Source: Nakamurella endophytica (GTDB lineage Bacteria > Actinomycetota > Actinomycetes > Mycobacteriales > Nakamurellaceae). Taken from it: a DNA stretch of 64,000 nucleotides. The position numbers and the translations under genes are program-made. This document shows, one piece after another, positions 50,809 to 60,589 of this stretch (position 1 is the stretch's first letter; every line of letters starts with the position of its first letter). The notes under the pieces were generated by a model, which saw only the letters and a program-made list of their open reading frames with translations, was not told where the DNA came from and searched no databases. The stretch covers positions 100,442-164,441 of the forward strand of contig NZ_BMNA01000001.1 in assembly GCF_014646215.1 (NCBI RefSeq). Direction: 5' to 3'.

Positions 50809-51687
50809 GTGCAGAGGCGTCCACGGCCCACGACGTCGGACGGTCCCGCAGGTCCCGCACCGGGCCGGTACCCGATCGACACGGGCACGGCGGAGCTGAT
50901 CCGGGACCGCGACCGGCCGCGCGGCTACATGCTGGTGATCGACGACATGGAGTCCTCGCACGCCGACCTGGACGACCCGGGGTGGCTGGAGTTCGAGTAC
51001 CTGCGGTGGATGGCCGCGGTGATCGAGCACCGGCAGCCCGAGGACGCCGCGTTCCTGACCGTGCACCTGGGTGCCGCGGGCTGCTCCCTGGCCCGGCACC
51101 TGGTGGTCAGCCGCCCGCGGTCGCGCCACCTGGCGGTCGAGATCGACGCCACCCTGGCCGCGCTCACCCGCCAGTGGTTCGACCTGCCCCGGGCGCCGGT
51201 GCTGCGGATCCGGATCGGCGACGCCAGGACCGAGCTCGAGGCACTGCCGCCGGCATCCGCGAACGTGATCGTCCGGGACGTCTTCTCGCAGGCGGTGACG
51301 CCCTGGCGGATGATCACCGCCGAGTTCACCGCCGCGGTGCGCCGGGCCCTGCGTCCCGGCGGCGTCTACCTGCTCAACTGCGCCGACGGGCCCGACCTGG
51401 CCACCGCTCGCGCCGAGGCGGCGACCGTCGCGGCGGCGTTCCCGCACGTCATGGCCACCGCGGACACGCCGATGCTCAAGGGCCGGCGGCGCGGCAACAT
51501 CGTCCTGGCGGCGTCCGACGAGCCGCTGCTGGACGCGGACCTGCTGCGGGCGCTGTGGGCCGACCCGCTTCCCGCGGCCGTCTGGGACGACGCGCAGCTG
51601 CGTACCTTCGCCTCCGTCGCCCGCGTCCTGCACGACGACCAGCCGCCCGGGCCGCGGGCGGCGCCCGGCCGGCACCGGGCGCCGTGA
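50809..51687 (+). CDS. Spermidine-synthase-like methyltransferase-fold protein
   Basis: A 292-residue protein of the polyamine-synthase fold. YMLVIDDMESSHADLDDPGWLEFEYLRWMAAVIE corresponds to the N-terminal part of spermidine synthases. TVHLGAAGCSLARHLVV is the nucleotide-binding loop, and ANVIVRDVFSQAVTPW is the catalytic-Asp region. Actinobacterial homologues are annotated as spermidine synthase or fused MFS/spermidine synthase, but aminopropyl transfer is not established. GTG 50809 is chosen; the frame upstream is low-complexity Arg/Pro. Confidence 0.8.
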   Translation: MQRRPRPTTSDGPAGPAPGRYPIDTGTAELIRDRDRPRGYMLVIDDMESSHADLDDPGWLEFEYLRWMAAVIEHRQPEDAAFLTVHLGAAGCSLARHLVVSRPRSRHLAVEIDATLAALTRQWFDLPRAPVLRIRIGDARTELEALPPASANVIVRDVFSQAVTPWRMITAEFTAAVRRALRPGGVYLLNCADGPDLATARAEAATVAAAFPHVMATADTPMLKGRRRGNIVLAASDEPLLDADLLRALWADPLPAAVWDDAQLRTFASVARVLHDDQPPGPRAAPGRHRAP

Positions 51688-51691
51688 CCGC

Positions 51692-51871
51692 TCAGCGACC
51701 CTGCGGGTCGTCCTCCTGGTTCTCGACCTCGGTGCGCTCGTCGAGCAACGGCGGGAACTGGCCCTCGGCGGCGCGCCCCGGGTCCACCATCTCGGCGTCC
51801 GGTTCGGGTCCGAGCTGCTCGCTGGCGGCGCCGGGGGTGACGGCCTGGGTGGGGTGCTTGTCGGCGGGCAT
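51692..51871 (-). CDS. Small acidic hypothetical protein (59 aa)
   Basis: A 59-residue frame starting ATG 51871-51869 with a ggaaggg ribosome site 8-14 bases upstream. It begins MPADKHPTQAVTPGAASEQL and ends in a Glu/Asp-rich tail (EVENQEDDPQGR). It is tail-to-tail with the spermidine-synthase-like gene, four bases apart. Codon pattern (third-position GC) is that of a real gene. No family is recognised; it looks intrinsically disordered. Confidence 0.65.
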   Translation of the reverse strand: MPADKHPTQAVTPGAASEQLGPEPDAEMVDPGRAAEGQFPPLLDERTEVENQEDDPQGR

Positions 51872-51991
51872 CTAGGGATCCCTTCCTCGCGTCCGTGCTG
51901 CAGGTGCTGACGCCTGCGCCGGTACCCGCTCGGCGGCCGGGCCATGCCGGCCCGCGGCCCGGGACCGCGCCCGCGACCGGCGCCGACCGGG

Positions 51992-53088
51992 TCAGGGCAC
52001 GTACCAGTGCAGGAAGGCGACCAGCGAGTAGCCGACCAGGCAGGCCGCTCCCAGCACGGCGGCGACCCGCCGCCGGCGGGGGGTGTCGAGCAGGGCGGCG
52101 GCCGTGACGAGCAGCGGCAGGCCGGCCGCCGCGTACCGCTCGAACGACGCGAACCCGGGCGCGGTGAGGCCGACCGCGACCATCGTGCCGGCGAACGCCG
52201 TGAACGAGGCCGGCAGCCGGCGGCGTCCGGCGACGAGCAGCAGCACCGCGACGGCGATCCACGGCAGGTGCAGCAGCAGGGTGGCATCGGCCGGCGACCC
52301 GGACAGCAACCCGCGGACCGCCTGCACCACCGTGGTGAACGGGTCGTGGGCGACGCCGCCGCGCAGGCCGGGTCGGGTCTGCGCGCGCAGGGGCGCCAGC
52401 GCGTCCCCGAAGGCGTGCCCGGCCCACCACAGGAAGGCCGCCGTGCCGGCGGGCGGCGCGGCCACCGCGGCCGCGCCGGCCAGCCGCTCCGCCGGGGTCC
52501 ACCGTCGCCAGCGCTGCGCCAACTCCACGGCCGCCGGCACGGCCAGCGCCACCCCGGTCGGTCGCAGCGCGCCGGCCAGGAACCCCGCCGGCACGGCCCA
52601 GCCCGGCCGGTCCGCGCGCAGCGCGAGCAGCACCACACAGACGAACACGCCCTGCAGGCCCTCCGCGTCCCCAAGACGAGCACGAAGGACGCAGGGGTGA
52701 ACGCGAGCAACCAGGGAACCCGGGAAGCGACCTCGTCTCCGGCGACCGTCCGGGTCAGCCGCACGGCCAGGACCGCGTAGGCCAGGGCGGCGACGTTGCC
52801 GACGAGCAGCAGCGCGATGCCCAGCTGCCCGCCGGTCAGCGGCCCGACCGCCCGGGTGAGCAGGGGCAGCAGGGGGAAGAACCGACGGCCCTCGTCGGGG
52901 AGGGAGAGGTATCCGTGTCCGGCGATGCGCAGGTACCACGCCGCGTCCCAGCCGAGGAGGCCCTCCCGGCGGGCCGCCACGGGCACGACGACCGACAGCG
53001 CGAGCCCGACCAGCACCGCGACCCGCGCGGCCACGAACGAGGCCACCGCCGACCGGTAGCGGGCCGGCAGCCGGGTCAGCGCGGGCAT
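51992..53088 (-). pseudogene. PIG-V/mannosyltransferase-like membrane protein, frameshifted
   Basis: Two adjacent frames together make one polytopic membrane protein of about 365 residues. The N-terminal half (from ATG 53088) reads VGLALSVVVPVAARREGLLGWDAAWYLRIAGHGY and continues to LLAFTPASFVLVLG. The C-terminal half continues in another frame with AEGLQGVFVCVVLLAL and ends FLHWYVP at 51992. The break is near 52667-52673, where one missing base would restore FVLVLG-(Y)AEGLQ. The WDAAWYLRIA motif is typical of PIG-V-like lipid-linked mannosyltransferases. It is either a pseudogene or a sequencing/assembly error. Confidence 0.8.
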
Positions 53089-53150
53089 GCCGCACCGGCC
53101 CGGGACGGGCTGCGGTGCGGGCCGGTGCGGCCCGGCCGGTGGGGTGCCAC

Positions 53151-54770
53151 GTGAGCAGCTATACCCCGGGCCGGCGTGTCGTCACCAGCAGGACGGGGAC
53201 GACCGCGCCGGGGGTGCAGCCCGACCCGGCACCGACCGGGCGCCTGCGGACGGTGCTGGTCGCCGGGCTGGGGCTGGTGGTGCTGCTCGGCGTGCTGCTC
53301 CGGCTGCACAGCCCGTCGGCGCTGTGGCTCGACGAGGCGCAGTCGGTCGGCATCTCGGCGCTGCCGGTGCCGCAGCTGTTCGACGCGCTGCGCCAGGACG
53401 GCTCCCCGCCGCTGTACTACCTGCTGCTGCACGTCTGGATCCAGGCGTTCGGCACCGGCGACGACGCGGTGCGCTCGCTGTCGGTGGTGGCCGGCCTTGC
53501 CTCGCTGCCGCTGGCCTACCTCGCCGGCCGCCGCACCGGCGGGCGGCGGGCCGGCGTCGCCGCGCTGCTGCTGGTCGCCGCCAACCCGTTCGCGGTGCGC
53601 TACGCCACCGAGACCCGGATGTACGCGCTGCTGCTGCTGCTCGTGCTGGTCCTCGTGGTGGTCGCGGACCGGGCGCGGGAGCGGCCCTCCCCGGCCAGGC
53701 TGGTCTGGGTGTCCGTGGTGTGCGGGTTGCTGGCGCTGACGCACTACTGGGCGCTGTTCCTGCTGGCCGCGTGGTCCGGCTGGTTGGTCTGCCGCGCGGT
53801 CCGCGGCCCGGACCGCCCGGTCGCCCGGCGCCTGCTGGCCGCCGAGGTTGCCGGCGGCGTGCTGTTCCTGCCGTGGCTGCCCGGGTTCCTGTTCCAGGCC
53901 CGGCACACCGGCACGCCGTGGGCCGAACCACCGGGCCCGGGCACCGTGCCGGACACCGTCCTGGCGTGGGCCGGGAGCCCCGCGTGGCCGGCGGTGCCGG
54001 TGGCCGTGCTGCTGGTCGTCGCCGCCGTCCTGGCGCTGTGGCCGCCCGCGCGGGACGGCCGGACAGCGGCGTCCGGCCGGGTGGCGCGGCTGCGCCGGAG
54101 GCTCGACGGGCTGCTCGGCCGGCGCACCTGCGCGGCACCGGTGCTGCTGGTCGGCGCGGCGGGCGGGCTGCTGATCGGGCTCGCGGTGAGCCGGGTGCTG
54201 CACTCGGGTTTCGCGCCGCGGTACTCGACGGCGGCACTGGCGCCCGCCCTGCTGCTGGCCGCGGTGGGGGTGGCCCGACTGCGGTGGCGCGCCGCCGCGG
54301 TGCTGTCCGCCCTCACCGTGACCCTGGGGCTCGCGGCTGCCGTGCCCGTCGCCTTCTCCGCCGACCGGACGCAGGCGCGTGCGACGGCGGCGCTGCTCTC
54401 GGCGCGGGCGCAGCCTGGTGATCTGGTCGTCTACTGCCCCGACCAGCTGGGGCCGGCCGTGAGCCGCCTGCTGCCCGCGTCGGTGCACCAGGTGGTCTAC
54501 CCGACGCTCGGCGCCCCGCAGCGGGTCGACTGGGTCGACTACGCCCAGCGCAACGGGACCGCCGATCCCGAGGCGCTGGCGCGCCGGCTGTCCGCGGCGG
54601 CCGACGGCACGGTGTGGCTGGTGAGCGCTCCCGGGTACCGGACGTTCGGCGACCAGTGCACCGAGCTGGCGCAGACCCTCGCCGCGCTGCGCGGGTCGGC
54701 CCGCACGGTGCAACGGCCGGACCCCGCGGACTTCGAGCAGCAGACGGTCACGGCGTTCCCGGCGCGGTGA
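53151..54770 (+). CDS. Glycosyltransferase family 39-like membrane protein
   Basis: A 539-residue polytopic membrane protein. LRLHSPSALWLDEAQSVGISALP carries the first-loop Asp-Glu motif of GT-C (GT39/ArnT-like) enzymes, which use polyprenyl-phosphate sugars outside the membrane. About ten hydrophobic segments follow, then a soluble C-terminal domain from about 430 (VVYCPDQLGPAVSRLLPAS). It probably glycosylates an envelope lipid or protein. GTG 53151 begins close to the first helix. It is divergent from the frameshifted mannosyltransferase-like gene. Confidence 0.85.
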   Translation: MSSYTPGRRVVTSRTGTTAPGVQPDPAPTGRLRTVLVAGLGLVVLLGVLLRLHSPSALWLDEAQSVGISALPVPQLFDALRQDGSPPLYYLLLHVWIQAFGTGDDAVRSLSVVAGLASLPLAYLAGRRTGGRRAGVAALLLVAANPFAVRYATETRMYALLLLLVLVLVVVADRARERPSPARLVWVSVVCGLLALTHYWALFLLAAWSGWLVCRAVRGPDRPVARRLLAAEVAGGVLFLPWLPGFLFQARHTGTPWAEPPGPGTVPDTVLAWAGSPAWPAVPVAVLLVVAAVLALWPPARDGRTAASGRVARLRRRLDGLLGRRTCAAPVLLVGAAGGLLIGLAVSRVLHSGFAPRYSTAALAPALLLAAVGVARLRWRAAAVLSALTVTLGLAAAVPVAFSADRTQARATAALLSARAQPGDLVVYCPDQLGPAVSRLLPASVHQVVYPTLGAPQRVDWVDYAQRNGTADPEALARRLSAAADGTVWLVSAPGYRTFGDQCTELAQTLAALRGSARTVQRPDPADFEQQTVTAFPAR

Positions 54771-54940
54771 GCGGGCCGCCCGCGCCTGTCATCCGCGGGT
54801 CCGGGACCGCGACACGGAGGCCGACCGGACGGGCGCGGCGGGCGGCGGTCCCCGCGACGGCGCGGCGACGGTCCGACCACTGTTCCGACGACAGCGCGAC
54901 GACAGCGCGACGACATTACGACTCGACGACAGTGCGCACA

Positions 54941-54974
54941 GAGCCGCCCGACCGCCTCGGGGATCGGGCGGCTC
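54941..54974. terminator. 11-bp hairpin terminator between convergent genes
   Basis: GAGCCGCCCGA at 54941-54951 pairs perfectly with TCGGGCGGCTC at 54964-54974 around a 12-base loop that can extend the stem. It lies between the glycosyltransferase (ends 54770) and the convergent FAD oxidoreductase (ends 54996). A short cgacgacagcg direct repeat precedes it. Confidence 0.65.
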
Positions 54975-54995
54975 CGGAGTGCCGTGTGTCCCGAC

Positions 54996-56624
<1,629 letters not shown>

Positions 56625-57147
56625 TGCTCCTCCTCGTACGGATGGCCGGCCATCGCGCACGCGTGCGGGTGCAGCGGACGGGGTCACCACCGTGGCCGTG
56701 ACGCCCTCCCCGGGCACATCCGCGTCGGCCGAGACGCGTCCGGGACGCACCCCGGACGGACGACAGCTGCGATGCCACTCTTCGACCGGCGCCGCGTCCT
56801 GCCAACTACCCGGGGCCCGGTTCCGGCAAACGGTCGGGCGGGACACCCGTCGGGAGCCGTCACCGGCCGGGCGCGGTTGCGGTGCGACACCGGCCCGGGC
56901 CGATCCCGCCCACAGCCGTGTCGGATTCCGGTGGGGACAGGCGTTTGACGCTGTAAACAGCGGGTACTGCGGCCGTGTCGGGCAGAAGGTCCGGTGTCCG
57001 CGACGGCGTCCGGTGCACGGGCGTCGCCCGGACAGGTGTGCTCGCCCGGTGGCACGTGTGGCCCCCGGGACCCGCACCGCGCCTCGTCACATCGACGGAC
57101 ATGCCGCCGGTCACCGGACGGCAGGACGAATGGGAAAGGGAAAGGCG
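56625..57147. other. 523-bp divergent intergenic region
   Basis: No gene is supported. It separates the FAD oxidoreductase from the plus-strand stress/envelope operon and contains the SigB/SigF-type promoter at 56943-56967. The remaining 5' leader of about 180 bp shows no known RNA element. Confidence 0.5.
56943..56967 (+). promoter_or_regulatory. SigB/SigF-type promoter (GTTT-N15-GGGTAC)
   Basis: GTTT at 56943-56946, a 15-base spacer and GGGTAC at 56962-56967 match the actinobacterial general-stress sigma factor consensus. The spacer contains an almost perfect palindrome, CGCTGT-AA-ACAGCG at 56949-56962. It lies about 180 bp upstream of the operon starting at 57148. Confidence 0.6.
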
Positions 57148-58038
57148 ATGACGGGAAGTCACGACTTCGACACGCCAGGCCTCACGGATCGGCCGGCAGT
57201 GGGAACCGGGTACGTCCCGGGCGGTCTCAGCGACCCGGCGGCCGTGCCGGTGGTGACCTCCGGCAGCGGATCCGGCGGGTCCAGCAGCGCCGGGTCGACC
57301 GCGCAGGTCGCCAAGGACCAGGCCAAGGACGTCGCCGGCGGTGCCGCGCAGAGCGCGCAGCACGTCGCCGCGGTGGCCAAGGACCAGGTCGGCCAGGTGA
57401 CCGCGGAGGCGGGCAACCAGGTGAAGAACCTGGTGGGCCAGGCGCAGTCGGAACTGAGCAGCCAGGCCTCGAGCCAGCAGCAGCGGCTGGCGGGAGGGCT
57501 GCGGACGGTCAGCGACCAGTTGCGGTCCATGGCGCAGAACTCGCAGGAGTCGGGCGTCGCCACGGATCTGGCCCACCAGGCGGCCGGCCGCATCGGCGAC
57601 ATCGCCGGCTGGCTGGAGAACCGGGACCCCCAGGGCGTCCTGGAAGAGGTCCGGTCCTTCGCGCGGCGCCGGCCGGGCGCCTTCCTGGCGATCGCACTGG
57701 GCGCCGGCGTGATCGCGGGCCGGCTGGCACGCGGCCTCAAGGAGGGCACCAGCAGCGACCAGGGCCAGTCGAGCGGCTACCAGGGCGCCCAGGGCTACCA
57801 GGCGGGCGGCTACCCGACCGGCGGCTACCAGACCGGTGGCTACCAGACGGGCGGTTACCAGACGGGCGGCTACCAGGCCGGGTACCCGGCGGGCGGCTAC
57901 CAGGCCGGCGCTCCGGCCACCGGCTACCAGGCCGGCTACGGCGCGCCCTCGTCGGCCACCGCCCCCGGCGTGGGCACTGCCGGCTACCCGGGCGCCCTGC
58001 CGGACGACGCCGCCCGGTCGTCGTGGGGGTCGCAGTGA
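57148..58038 (+). CDS. Membrane-anchored helical protein with Gly-Tyr-Gln repeats
   Basis: A 296-residue protein. Residues about 50-150 are a long amphipathic apolipoprotein/LEA-like helix (VAKDQAKDVAGGAAQSAQ and similar heptads). A hydrophobic segment follows (PGAFLAIALGAGVIAG). The last 100 residues are tandem Gly-Gly-Tyr-Gln-Thr/Ala repeats. It resembles actinobacterial stress/envelope proteins that precede holin-like and DUF3618 genes. The function is unknown; membrane association and stress protection are inference. ATG 57148 has a purine-rich aaaggg site; ATG 57130 is possible. The stop overlaps the next gene. Confidence 0.8.
   Translation: MTGSHDFDTPGLTDRPAVGTGYVPGGLSDPAAVPVVTSGSGSGGSSSAGSTAQVAKDQAKDVAGGAAQSAQHVAAVAKDQVGQVTAEAGNQVKNLVGQAQSELSSQASSQQQRLAGGLRTVSDQLRSMAQNSQESGVATDLAHQAAGRIGDIAGWLENRDPQGVLEEVRSFARRRPGAFLAIALGAGVIAGRLARGLKEGTSSDQGQSSGYQGAQGYQAGGYPTGGYQTGGYQTGGYQTGGYQAGYPAGGYQAGAPATGYQAGYGAPSSATAPGVGTAGYPGALPDDAARSSWGSQ
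57775..57905 (+). repeat. Tandem Gly-Tyr-Gln-coding repeat
   Basis: Short in-frame units of about 15 bp (ggcggctaccagacc and variants) repeat roughly eight times in the 3' part of the gene at 57148-58038. Confidence 0.85.
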
Positions 58039-58451
58039 GTTCTCCCCTGGACACACCACCCGCCGAGGACCAGCGATCCCTCGGTGAGTTGATCGGCGGC
58101 ATCACCACCGACCTGTCGACCCTCATGCGGCAGGAGGTGGCGCTGGCCAAGGCCGAGCTGACGCAGAGCGCCAAGCGCGCGGGCAAGGGTGCCGGCATGT
58201 TCGGCGGCGCCGGCTTCGCCGGGTACTTCGTGCTGCTGTTCCTGTCCATCTGGCTGTGGTGGTGGATCGGTACCGGCATCGGCCACTCCTGGTCCGCGCT
58301 GATCGTCACGCTGCTCTGGGCGGTCGTCGGTCTCGTGCTGTTCCTGCGCGGGCGCGCCGAACTGAAGCGGGTCCGCGGGCTGGACCGCACCACCGAGACG
58401 CTGGGCAAGATCCCGAACGCCGTGAAGGGCCACGAGGAGGAGAACCGATGA
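58035..58451 (+). CDS. Actinobacterial holin-X-type membrane protein (phage holin family, DUF1469)
   Basis: A 138-residue membrane protein. The N-terminus SLGELIGGITTDLSTLMRQEVALAKAEL is the hallmark of the putative actinobacterial Holin-X family. Two transmembrane helices follow (FAGYFVLLFLSIWLWWWIG and WSALIVTLLWAVVGLVLFLRG). Despite the name, these are chromosomal membrane-remodelling proteins, not prophage genes. GTG 58035 overlaps the preceding stop (GTGA), and its stop overlaps the DUF3618 start (ATGA). Confidence 0.9.
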   Translation: MSSPLDTPPAEDQRSLGELIGGITTDLSTLMRQEVALAKAELTQSAKRAGKGAGMFGGAGFAGYFVLLFLSIWLWWWIGTGIGHSWSALIVTLLWAVVGLVLFLRGRAELKRVRGLDRTTETLGKIPNAVKGHEEENR

Positions 58452-59101
58452 CCACCAACGACCCGGACGTCATCCGCGCGCAGATCGAGCAGACGCGGGC
58501 CGGGCTGTCCGACGACGTCAACGAGCTGTCGGACCGGGTGAACCCGGCCAGCATCGCGCGGCGCCAGCGGGACAGGATCAAGGACACCGCCACGACCGTC
58601 AAGGACCACATCATGGGATCTGCGGAGAACGTCAAGGGCCACATCATGGGCGCGACCGACTCGGCGTCGGACTCGACGTCCGGTGCGGTCGCGAACGTCA
58701 AGGACGCCGCGTCCGGCGCGGTGTCGAACGTCCGCGGTGCGGTCGCCGAGGCGCCGCAGCGGGTCTCGCGGCAGACGCGGGGCAACCCGATGGCCGCCGG
58801 GCTGATCGCCTTCGGCGCGGGGCTGATCGTGGCCTCGCTGCTGCCGGCCTCCCGGCGCGAGGCCGAGGCCGCCGTGGCGCTCAAGGAGAAGGCGCAACCC
58901 CTGGTAGAGCAGGTCGGCTCGGTCGCCAAGGAGGCGGCCGGGAACCTGCAGGAGCCCGCGCAGCAGGCGCTGGAGTCGGTCAAGTCGACCGCCACCGACG
59001 CTGTGCAGACCGTCAAGGAGGAGGGCCAGTCCGCGGCGGGCGACGTCAAGGACCAGGCCCAGCAGGCCAAGGACAACGTCCAGCAGCAGGCCGGCTCCTG
59101 A
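58448..59101 (+). CDS. DUF3618 domain-containing protein
   Basis: A 217-residue protein. DVIRAQIEQTRAGLSDDVNELSDRVNP at the N-terminus is the DUF3618 signature. After a repetitive Val-Lys-Asp/Ala region comes one hydrophobic segment (PMAAGLIAFGAGLIVASLL) and a long charged helix with VKEEGQSAAGDVKDQAQQAKDNVQQQ heptads. It is likely a membrane-anchored partner of the two upstream products. ATG 58448 is coupled to the holin-like gene. Confidence 0.9.
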   Translation: MTTNDPDVIRAQIEQTRAGLSDDVNELSDRVNPASIARRQRDRIKDTATTVKDHIMGSAENVKGHIMGATDSASDSTSGAVANVKDAASGAVSNVRGAVAEAPQRVSRQTRGNPMAAGLIAFGAGLIVASLLPASRREAEAAVALKEKAQPLVEQVGSVAKEAAGNLQEPAQQALESVKSTATDAVQTVKEEGQSAAGDVKDQAQQAKDNVQQQAGS

Positions 59102-59105
59102 CGAC

Positions 59106-60047
59106 ATGACCGGTCCGGCACCGTCGCACGCGCAGGCAACGCCGTCGGCGGTGCCCGGACCACCGTCCGGGTCGCCGGAGCGGATGACCGGGTCGTTGCA
59201 GTTCATCGGCAACGCCACCGTGCTCATCCGCTTCGGCGACCTGACGCTGCTCACCGACCCGAACTTCCTGCACCAGGGGCAGTACGCCTACCTCGGTCTC
59301 GGGATGGCGACGAGACGCCTGCGCGAGCCCGCACTCTCGATCGCCGAGCTGCCGCCGCTGGACGGCATCGTGCTCTCCCACCTGCACGGCGACCACTGGG
59401 ACCGGGCGGCCCGCCGCGGCCTGGACCGCGACCTGCCAGTGGTCACCACCCACAAGGCGGCCAGACGGCTGCGGCAGCGCCACTTCTCCCACGCCGTGGG
59501 GTTGGCGACCTGGTCCGACTCGGTGCTCGTGCACGGGCGGACGCAGGCCAGGATCACCGCCCTGCCCGGACGCCACGCACCCCTGCCGGTGCACCGGTTG
59601 CTGCCGCCGGTGATGGGCAGCATGGTCGAGCTGGGACCGGCGGACGGGCCGCCGCAGGTCCGGCTGTACATCTCCGGGGACACCCTGCTCGTCGACGAGC
59701 TCGCCGACATCCCGCGCCGCTTCCCGCACATCGACCACGGCCTGTTCCACCTGGGCGGCACTCGCCTGCCCACCGGCTGGTCGCACGGCCTGATGGTGAC
59801 CATGGACGGCCGGCAGGGTGCGGACCTGCTCGAGCTGGTACGCCCGGCCACGGTGACACCGATCCACCACGACGACTACACCGTCTTCACCTCGCCGCTG
59901 ACCGCGTTCACCGCCGAGGTCGGCCGGCGGGGCCTGGGCGACCGGGTCACCTACGTCGAACCGGGCGGGACCGTCGAGCTGCGCGGCCGCGCCACGCCGC
60001 CGCCGACCCCGCCACCGGGCGGCGGCGCTCCGGCACCGGCCGGGTAG
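59106..60047 (+). CDS. MBL-fold metallo-hydrolase
   Basis: A 313-residue metallo-beta-lactamase-fold hydrolase of the UlaG/N-acylphosphatidylethanolamine-PLD-like branch. LQFIGNATVLIRFGDLTLLTDPNF is the N-terminal strand pair, and metals bind at LSHLHGDHWD (His-x-His-x-Asp-His). Later ligands lie in GRHAPLPV, YISGDTLL and VTPIHHDDY. Substrate unknown. ATG 59106 follows the DUF3618 gene by four bases, so it may belong to the same transcript. The C-terminal tail is Pro/Gly-rich. Confidence 0.88.
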   Translation: MTGPAPSHAQATPSAVPGPPSGSPERMTGSLQFIGNATVLIRFGDLTLLTDPNFLHQGQYAYLGLGMATRRLREPALSIAELPPLDGIVLSHLHGDHWDRAARRGLDRDLPVVTTHKAARRLRQRHFSHAVGLATWSDSVLVHGRTQARITALPGRHAPLPVHRLLPPVMGSMVELGPADGPPQVRLYISGDTLLVDELADIPRRFPHIDHGLFHLGGTRLPTGWSHGLMVTMDGRQGADLLELVRPATVTPIHHDDYTVFTSPLTAFTAEVGRRGLGDRVTYVEPGGTVELRGRATPPPTPPPGGGAPAPAG

Positions 60048-60085
60048 CGTCCCGAGCACCTGCACCCGTGACGGAGGAGACGGCC

Positions 60086-60589
60086 ATGGCCGACATCGTC
60101 GATCTGATCTACGAAGACCACGACTGGTTCCGCCGGCACTTCTTCTACCTCGACGACGCCAAGACCGAGGACGAGCTGCGGGCGGTCTGGGAACCGCTGG
60201 CCGTCCGGCTCGACATGCACGCCGACGCCGAGGAGACGGTGTTCTACCCCGCGCTGCTGCGCAAGGGCTGGGCCGGTGACCCGGAGGACGAGACCGAGGA
60301 CGCCATCGACGACCACAACGAGATCCGCGACGCCGTCGCGGACTCCCGCCGGCACCCGGTCGGGTCGCCGGAGTGGTTCGAGGCGGTCGGCAAGGCGCGC
60401 ACCGAGAACGGCGAGCACCTGGACGAGGAGGAGCGCGAGGCGCTCCCGGACTTCATCAAGAGCTCGACGCCGCAGCTGCGCCACGAACTGGCCATGCAGT
60501 GGCTGCAGTTCTACCACCGGCACCCGGCGGGCAAGGGCATCGACGAGTCGGACAAGGACCCGAAGGCCTACATCGAGGCCAACTCCTGA
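60086..60589 (+). CDS. Hemerythrin HHE domain-containing protein
   Basis: A 167-residue protein with the hemerythrin-like four-helix bundle. Iron-ligand histidines are in IYEDHDWFRRHF, LDMHADAEETVFYP and DDHNEIRDA, with the last in ENGEHLDEEEREALPDF. Such proteins bind di-iron and sense oxygen, nitric oxide or iron. ATG 60086 is preferred over GTG 60068 because an ggagga site lies 8 bases upstream. Its end overlaps the convergent kinase gene by 22 bp. Confidence 0.9.
   Translation: MADIVDLIYEDHDWFRRHFFYLDDAKTEDELRAVWEPLAVRLDMHADAEETVFYPALLRKGWAGDPEDETEDAIDDHNEIRDAVADSRRHPVGSPEWFEAVGKARTENGEHLDEEEREALPDFIKSSTPQLRHELAMQWLQFYHRHPAGKGIDESDKDPKAYIEANS

Noticed and set aside
58035-58451. Prophage origin for the holin-family gene
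   Set aside because: The family is a chromosomal actinobacterial membrane protein and no phage structural, lysis or integrase gene is nearby.
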